DNA from: Saxidomus purpurata
Taxonomy: Eukaryota > Mollusca > Bivalvia > Venerida > Veneridae
DNA: 64,000 nucleotides
Assembly (NCBI GenBank): GCA_022818135.1
Contig: JAFMSR010000017.1
Location: 1,498,002 to 1,562,001, forward strand
Direction: 5' to 3'
This document shows positions 57,751 to 64,000 of this stretch, piece by piece. Positions within the stretch are counted from its first letter, which is position 1; every line of letters starts with the position of its first letter. The notes beneath the pieces were generated by a model that did not search any database, was not told the origin of the DNA, and saw only the letters and a program-made list of their open reading frames with translations. A program made the translations under genes and the position numbers.

Positions 57751-60444
57751 ATGGATACACGATTCACTTCATATGGATTCTTATTTCTCTTTGCAGTGGT
57801 CAAATTGCATATTATGGCAAAGAAGAGTGCACTGAACAATGCTCTTAACGGGTATAACTGTAATTTTGGTGACGTTGCTTTTGAGATAGACAATATAAGT
57901 AAATTAGAATGCGCTGCTCTTTGCGATGTTTCGATTTCATGCCTTGGTGTATTCTACAAACCAGAAACATCCCAATGTGCTGGTTGAAAAGTCTGGTACA
58001 CCACGAGTGAAAAATAAAGTAGGACATGGTCTGGTTCGCTTTGCTACGAAATACAAGGTAAGTTAGGTTTTAAAATATTGCCTTGTATATAAAAAATTTC
58101 TTAGCCCGTCCACAAAAGATAATAGCTGGTCACGTAAATTTTCATAACTGCATATATAACAGTAATATTGATTCAAATGTAAATTTCATCAAATTGAATA
58201 TGCATATCTACATATAAAAACCTAGAATGTGTATGAATCAAACATATTATTCATGGCAAATATTTGGCTGGAAGATATAATTTGCATTTCTTTCGTGAAG
58301 AGGGAACAGAAAGATCACAAATGCTCAGAGGAAATATATGCAAGTTTCTATAGTGATAATTAGCACAGTTGAATCCTGAATTTTCAGCAAATGAAATGAT
58401 AAAGCTTGTGTTTTTACTGCTAACCTCGCAGTTGATTAATTGTACTAAACTGATGCTTTCCGATATATGTTGTTCTTCAAATTTGTATAAGTTTATCATT
58501 TTACGTTCATTAAACACATTATGTATGTTTCGGTAATTTAATCTGCTAGATGTAGGGAGTGTCCCTTTAAACACACTTACGAAAATCGAAGCAATTTAGG
58601 CCAACTTTATGAAACTAAGACTTTCTAGAAATACCAGATTCATCCAAATTAAAGGAAAATAGACTCTTTATGGATACCATGGCATAATAACACTAAATAT
58701 GTATTTTCTTTTAATGCAGTTTGTACAAATGGTGGAGACATCAAGAGAGGACGCTCATGTTATTTTGCTGCACCAGGTGGTTTAACGTTTGATGAAGCTA
58801 CGGTAATACATGCATATACATTTAGTCATTTCAGAGGAAACCGTAAACATTGCATAAAGTACTTCATTTTATTTATGACTCCGTATATATATTAAACATT
58901 ATATTTCAACTGAATTTCTGAATAAATGTTATATCCATATAACTTCAGTACATTGATAACTTTTTCAAATGTGTCACACCTTATACGAACCTTGAAAAAA
59001 TTACTAATGTAAAAAATTATTGAATTGAAATAAGCATTCACAGTTTTAAGTAGCGCTTGAAATTTGAATAGAAAAACAATGTAGATATTTTGTAGATTTT
59101 ACAATGGCGCAAAGAACTCAAAATAAACTATGACCTTATCGGTGTTTTTACTTTCTTCGTCCTAGTTGCTGGTGGGCAGTGCTGGTGATGATTTGTCCAG
59201 GGAATTGTTTACTTATTTTACACTCTAACTTGCTGTAAGATCATTCAAAACCGGAAACATTTTTTTATAAAAAAGTTTAATTTAGGTATGTGAAAAAATT
59301 CTGTTACGCATATGCCTGAATAAGACATAAATATGTGTTACAGACATACTGTGAGGAGCACGATGCACATCTTGTCCAAGCCGAGACTTCTGACGAAAAT
59401 ACGTTCATCAAGACATACTTTCAATCTCTATCATACCCAGGTAATGTACTGTAAGTGTCTAATTAGGCCTAATTGATGGCTTAATAACCCGTCAACACGA
59501 AAAGTAAAATGGTTGAACATCTGAGGAAGTCCACTAGATTTTGTGATGCATTACCCAGAAACTGTAAAATGAATTCTGTTTTGAATGAAGATTTTGTATG
59601 AGAAAATGAATTATAAATATAACGGTATTAAAACGAAAAAATGTACCATTTGAGAAAATGGAATGCATATGAGGAAAAAAAGGCTTTTGTCCACATTTCG
59701 TGTAATTTCATAACACAATAGGTCGAGTAAAAGACGATGGAATATTACATTATTCTGATTCCCTGTAGTACTGACGTTCTCTACAGAATGATTAGGAAAG
59801 ATAACTCCGGACTTACACTACATGAGCAACTTGTTTATTACAGGTATAACGTATCATGATAATAAGCAAATCGAGTGTTGACCGCAAAAATGTTGTAACT
59901 TATATGAAGTGAAGAAGGACTTACAACAGTTTTGCGATCAACCCTCGAAATGTGTAAAGGTAGTAACGTGTAAATTTGTAATGTAAATTCGTGATACGAA
60001 TACAATTGTCCCGATATGGTAAACTAACATGTAAAAATACGTTTAAGAATTTGGAACTTTTATTTACTGTTAACTATAAGTCACTATTAATTGCTGTTAA
60101 ACAAATAAAGATAACCTCACATTACGATGTGTTCAGTTGTATGTACATTTTTGTTATCAGTTTCAACAGTCTACAATGCAATCGTATTTTACTTCTCTTA
60201 TATAAAGTCTTACACATAGCAAGGGCTTACGGACAGACGTATTGAGGGAACCTGGGAATGGTACAGCACAGGCGACCCAGTTGAATTCCAAGATTGGGAT
60301 GATGGTGAGCCGAATGGCTATACGAGTGAAAACTGCGGAGAATTTTCTATAAAGCGGAGAGACGGAAAATGGAATGATGCCACCTGCGCGATTACTGATT
60401 CATTTACCTTGTGTGAAACGGTAACATCACATTCTTTTATTTGA
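57751..60444 (+). pseudogene. PAN-like plus C-type lectin domain gene, broken
   Basis: Exons 57751-58057, 58720-58802, 59344-59440 and about 60212-60444; phases 1,0,1 match the first lectin gene. Exon 1 encodes a signal-like N-terminus and a Cys-rich segment resembling a PAN/apple domain (CAALCDVSISCLGVFY). It contains TGA at 57985-57987 and TAA at 58015-58017 although its length keeps the frame. The lectin exons carry SCYFAA, YCEEHDAHLVQAE, GLTDRRIEGTWEW, EPNGYTSENCGEF and WNDATC. EPN plus WND is the mannose-type calcium site. The start of the last exon cannot be placed: the usual WIG residues and an acceptor in the right phase are missing. Two stops and a damaged border make a functional product unlikely, unless exon 1 is skipped or another start is used. 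Confidence 0.75.
58440..58570 (-). mobile_element. Partial TTAA-type MITE
   Basis: Ends GTAGGGAGTGTCCCTTTAA; reverse orientation relative to 43537-43866, with matching interior for about 130 bp. In intron 1 of the second lectin locus. Confidence 0.65.
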
Positions 60445-60792
60445 CATTTTCCGAAGCATTTTGATGTTTTGACACACAGAGTACATATTTAATTTACAGA
60501 AAACAAAACTTTTTTTTCCACAAAGAGTTTGGGAATATTGTTTGTTTAAAACAATGTAATGATTCCATTCGGTTGTTCGAGTCTCTCTTACCTGAACTAC
60601 ATGTACCTAAATCTTTAGAACAAAATTAAAGTTTTTAACAATCTACCTATTGAGCCATCAAAAAAAGAATCGTTATGCAAAGCCAAAGACCGAATGTGAA
60701 AAACAATAATTTATTGCTTTTAATACAGGGTTGACGAGTAGGGTTTCTGTCTTTGCATTCAAACTCTTGAAGCGTTCAATAACACTGCGACT

Positions 60793-60950
60793 GTGGCTTG
60801 ATTTTGTGTGTGTGTCGTGTGTGTGTGCGTGTGTGTGTGTGTGTGTTGGTGGTGTGCACTTCTGGGTGCTGTGGGGTTCGTTTTTTGGGGAGGCTGCGTT
60901 TTTGGTACGTGGCATTCCCTGTTTGATATTATTTTTGTTTTTTTGGGAGC
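60793..60950 (+). mobile_element. Short dispersed repeat with (GT)n start, second copy
   Basis: The GT-rich run is followed by GGTGTGCACTTCTGGGTGCT and GGCATTCCCTGTTTGATATT, the reverse complement of the insertion at 6010-6150. Confidence 0.75.
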
Positions 60951-61455
60951 AAAGCTTTGTGGTCTCATCTCACCTTAGCTATGGCTATATTTCCGTTTCA
61001 TCTATTGGCGAAGATGGAAAACATCTTAGTTCAAGATGTAACTGTGCAAGAATCCTGCTTTACAATCAGTTGTAATAACATTCCATCTGGTTCCTCATTA
61101 TTTATTCATCAGAATTTATACGAGGGTTTTATCGGAAATTCATTCTATATAAATTAAGAATGAATAAACAGTATATTATGCGTTGACATGTACATATTTG
61201 GATTCTTTCACCACGAACACCTAAAAACGTGAATGTACGTTGTTGTCCGCTCTTTAAAACAGGAGTCTCACATAGGAATTTGTATTATATATGTCTATCT
61301 AAACTGCATATTCCTCTCGCTAATAGTACAGTGTAACAATCATAAAATGTAGAAAAAGATAAGTTTCTTTACATTTTCAACAGAGATAATATAAAAAAAG
61401 CGATTTAGTTATTATTTTTCTAGTATAAATAAAGCAGCTTATAGTGATTTTGTGT

Positions 61456-61456
<1 letters not shown>
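60951..61456. other. No gene seen
   Basis: Open frames here have no motif and no splice context. Confidence 0.45.
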
Positions 61457-61537
<81 letters not shown>

Positions 61538-61601
61538 TGGTTGGGGTGTGGTTTTTTTTGTGGTGGGGGGGTTTTTTTGGGGGGGGTGTTTTTTTTTTGG
61601 G

Positions 61602-61633
<32 letters not shown>
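61457..61633. repeat. Poly(T) and T/G low-complexity tract
   Basis: About 80 T residues, then G-rich runs separated by T runs, then T again. Long open frames of Phe or Lys are artefacts of this tract. Confidence 0.95.
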
Positions 61634-61634
<1 letters not shown>

Positions 61635-63189
61635 TTTCATACATCTCTTATGTTACAGTGTAATGGAAAAGAAAATTGTACTCTTTTTGTGTTTTGATAT
61701 TGCCTCGCACTTCTCGCGAGTAACATACTGTTATTTAAATCAATGTGTACTTTACCTGTATTTTGTGTTATTGCTTCATTTCTGTAATGAGTAACATAAT
61801 GTGATTGAATAGGAAAATGTACTCTTATGTACTTGCGTCATTCATGTTACAAATAACATAGTATGATTGATTAGGAATTTATATTTGTTTGTATGTAAAT
61901 GGGAATTTGTACTATTTTGATTTGTGATATTTCTTTATACCTCTTGCAAAAGTAAAGTGTACCGTAGATACTTCTGTTTTGACATCGCCATAGTGAATAA
62001 ACCACATGCTTTAACTGACATCACGCCGTCACTATGACGTCAACGTTTTCTCTTCTTTTTTTTGTTGCGGAAAATTCGTTGTCTAATAAACAATGATTCG
62101 GAGCCACGTAGCCGGAGTCTTGAGTGGTAAATAACTGTGCATCAGAACGACAAAGAGTTGTTTATAGACGCTTACAACGCAATTACAACGCTGAAAACCG
62201 AACACCTGGTCAATGCGTTAAAGCAATATCCAGTAATTGTCAATTGCCAAGATGATCAACTGTCGTAAAATCAAGAAAGGCAGTACTTTTACAAGTTTTT
62301 TTTATTATTCTAGCGCATTTGACCTTCGGGTAAATACAATTTGCGCCAGTATAAGTGCTATTTAGCTCATAACACACACAAAGGGAAACATGCAATACAC
62401 GTCAAAAAGTTGCACAAGAATGAATAATAATAGGTTAACTTTAACATTGTTACTGACCCCACATGTTCTACAAATATTGCTACTCATTTTAATCATCAGA
62501 GTCATGATATTACTAATTACAGTTCTATGCCTATAGATACTGTTAATGATTATGTCGAAAGGCTATTACGGGAAATGATCTGGATACATGCACTTTGTAC
62601 GAAAGCCCCGGATGGGCTTTACAACAGAATTTTGTGCTATTTAAAAAATACTGTTACTTAATCTGCAGTTGAGCTCCGTCGTGTGATTACTTTAATTTCA
62701 ATTTGAAAATATGCAGTATTTGTAATTACGAATCATATATGGCAGTATCACTTTTATTACATGAGACTGTTTATACCCGTTAGTCTTTTAAGGGATAATG
62801 AATAACGAAAAGTATGGACCCGGTTCAGACTGTGCAGATCCGCAAGCTGATCCGAAGCCATACTGACGGCTACGTTTGAACAGCGAATTGTGCTTGTTGA
62901 CCTGTTTAAGCGTTCTCACATTTGCCTTTCACTCTCATAATACATGTACGCTATAATATTTTTTTTATCTTTGTATTCTTTCTGTTACATATGTATATGT
63001 TTATTTCAATACTTAAGCAGGTATATATATATTTAAAGATGTTTTATGATTAAAACCTTTAGACTCCACCTGTAGTGTATATTGGGATTTTAGTTTGTAC
63101 TTTATACTTGGAAATACTGACGGACTGGCTACAAGATAGGGTATTTCAAAATTAGATTTTGGCGGAGATTTGGATTGTCGTTATTCAAA
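61634..63189. other. No gene seen
   Basis: AT-rich. A short ATRTRACGTC-containing stretch near 62030 has no further context. Confidence 0.5.
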
Positions 63190-64000
63190 ATAAACACGCT
63201 TTAGGACCTATTATGTCTAAATAAAACATGACACCCTATATTTAAGGATTTTGCTCCTACTCGGTACACACAGTAGAGACTAATTGGGAGATATGTCACT
63301 AACCGTAAATATTTGTCTTTTACATGGTCATGGCTCTTACTTGGCGAAGAGTCTACTTTTATTTTTTTTAAATATTGTGTTGTATACATTACATCCTACT
63401 TAAGGGAATCCTGTCACATATTTAATAATATTTGTTTTGATTTTGTGACCATTTCTATATGGAATATAACCGTTTACAAATTTCACATTTACTGTCTCAT
63501 CAGGTGTTGTGGGAGTGGAAGGTCGAAGGTTGAAATTCTAGCTTTGGTCCATCGTGATTTAACCCTGGTCACCAGCTTGTAAAGAACAGTTATACCCTAA
63601 CTAATTGTCCAGTGCATTGTATTGAATTACATGATTCATGAGGTTAATTTGTTCAGAAAGGCGTCTCATAGGTCTGAAATAGCTTGGTGACATTATAGTA
63701 TGCAAATAGCTTACAATTGAAAGTACATACAATTTGTTTTGTATATACAGATGTCTAATACGAAATTTAGCAGAAACCAGCAGTGTGTGATACAGATCCC
63801 TCATGACGTACGAAATAGTGTACATTGTGCAATACAGGAGATAACTTGAAGCTGAAAGCTTTGACAAAATATGGATGTTGGATGGGACAGTTTGCTAAAT
63901 CTTCTTTTTATTGTAATGTACGTTATCGTTTGTTTTGTTTAATATGTAAATCCTTTCAAACAACAAACAATGCTATTTTTGCTTAGTTTCTATTTATTTT
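63190..64000 (+). repeat. ~1-kb dispersed or segmental repeat, copy 2
   Basis: Collinear with 39757-40810 and running off the window end; shares GTAAATCCTTTCAAAC and CTTAGTTTCTATTTATTTT at the right edge. Confidence 0.75.

Noticed and set aside
57985..57987. TGA in the PAN-like exon read as selenocysteine
   Set aside because: A TAA follows ten codons later in the same frame and no SECIS-like element was seen, so nonsense mutation is simpler.
61444..61794. Poly-Phe and poly-Lys open frames
   Set aside because: Homopolymer artefact.

Overview
The window reads as nuclear DNA of a marine invertebrate, most likely a bivalve mollusc. The genes have introns with GT..AG borders. Non-coding DNA is AT-rich by eye and crowded with tandem arrays, foldback MITEs, tRNA-derived SINEs and LINE 3' ends of the kinds common in clams and oysters. 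The gene families present (C-type lectins, a cadherin-like receptor, a HEPN/STAND-NTPase/ankyrin protein) are also typical of bivalves. The taxon is an inference from repeats and gene content; no species marker is visible.

Layout. 1-1965: composite CTGCTG-type satellite. 1966-9550: no host gene; a LINE 3' fragment (5.7-6.7 kb, minus strand) broken by two nested elements, and a 55-bp tandem array (7.8-8.5 kb). 9551-25621, minus strand: a three-exon gene for a HEPN - transmembrane - STAND NTPase - ankyrin repeat protein. Exon phases join perfectly, but four in-frame stops and five single-base frame losses mark it as a decaying copy. Its intron 2 carries a three-level nest of transposons (14562-18028) with inverted 42-bp arrays. 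Its intron 1 carries two hAT-type elements, SINE-like sequence and foldbacks.

27144-37937, minus strand: an apparently intact 12-exon gene for a compact type I cadherin-like receptor. It has a signal peptide, three cadherin repeats, a short stalk, one membrane helix split by an intron, a Cys-rich juxtamembrane segment and a tail built from three duplicated exons. Every exon phase fits, and the 1524-nt total gives 507 codons plus a stop. Introns hold a 46-bp VNTR, a LINE tail and SINEs.

38-44.9 kb: no gene; CAGTAG/CTACTG arrays, one copy of a roughly 1-kb repeat whose second copy ends the window, and MITEs with TTAA borders. 44933-49857, plus strand: an intact six-exon secreted C-type lectin of 201 residues. 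50.1-51.8 kb: satellite-like array of roughly 165-bp monomers. 55.9-56.5 kb: array of palindromic AATGTCG modules. 57751-60444, plus strand: a second lectin gene with a PAN/apple-like first exon and an EPN/WND-type C-type lectin domain, broken by two in-frame stops. 60.8-64 kb: repeats only.

The three protein-coding loci are all extracellular-recognition or sensor-type genes, but nothing in the sequence shows that they work together. The two lectin loci share an exon phase pattern and are probably an old tandem duplication. The most unusual items are the HEPN-STAND-ankyrin architecture, the triplicated tail exons of the cadherin and the nested foldback arrays.
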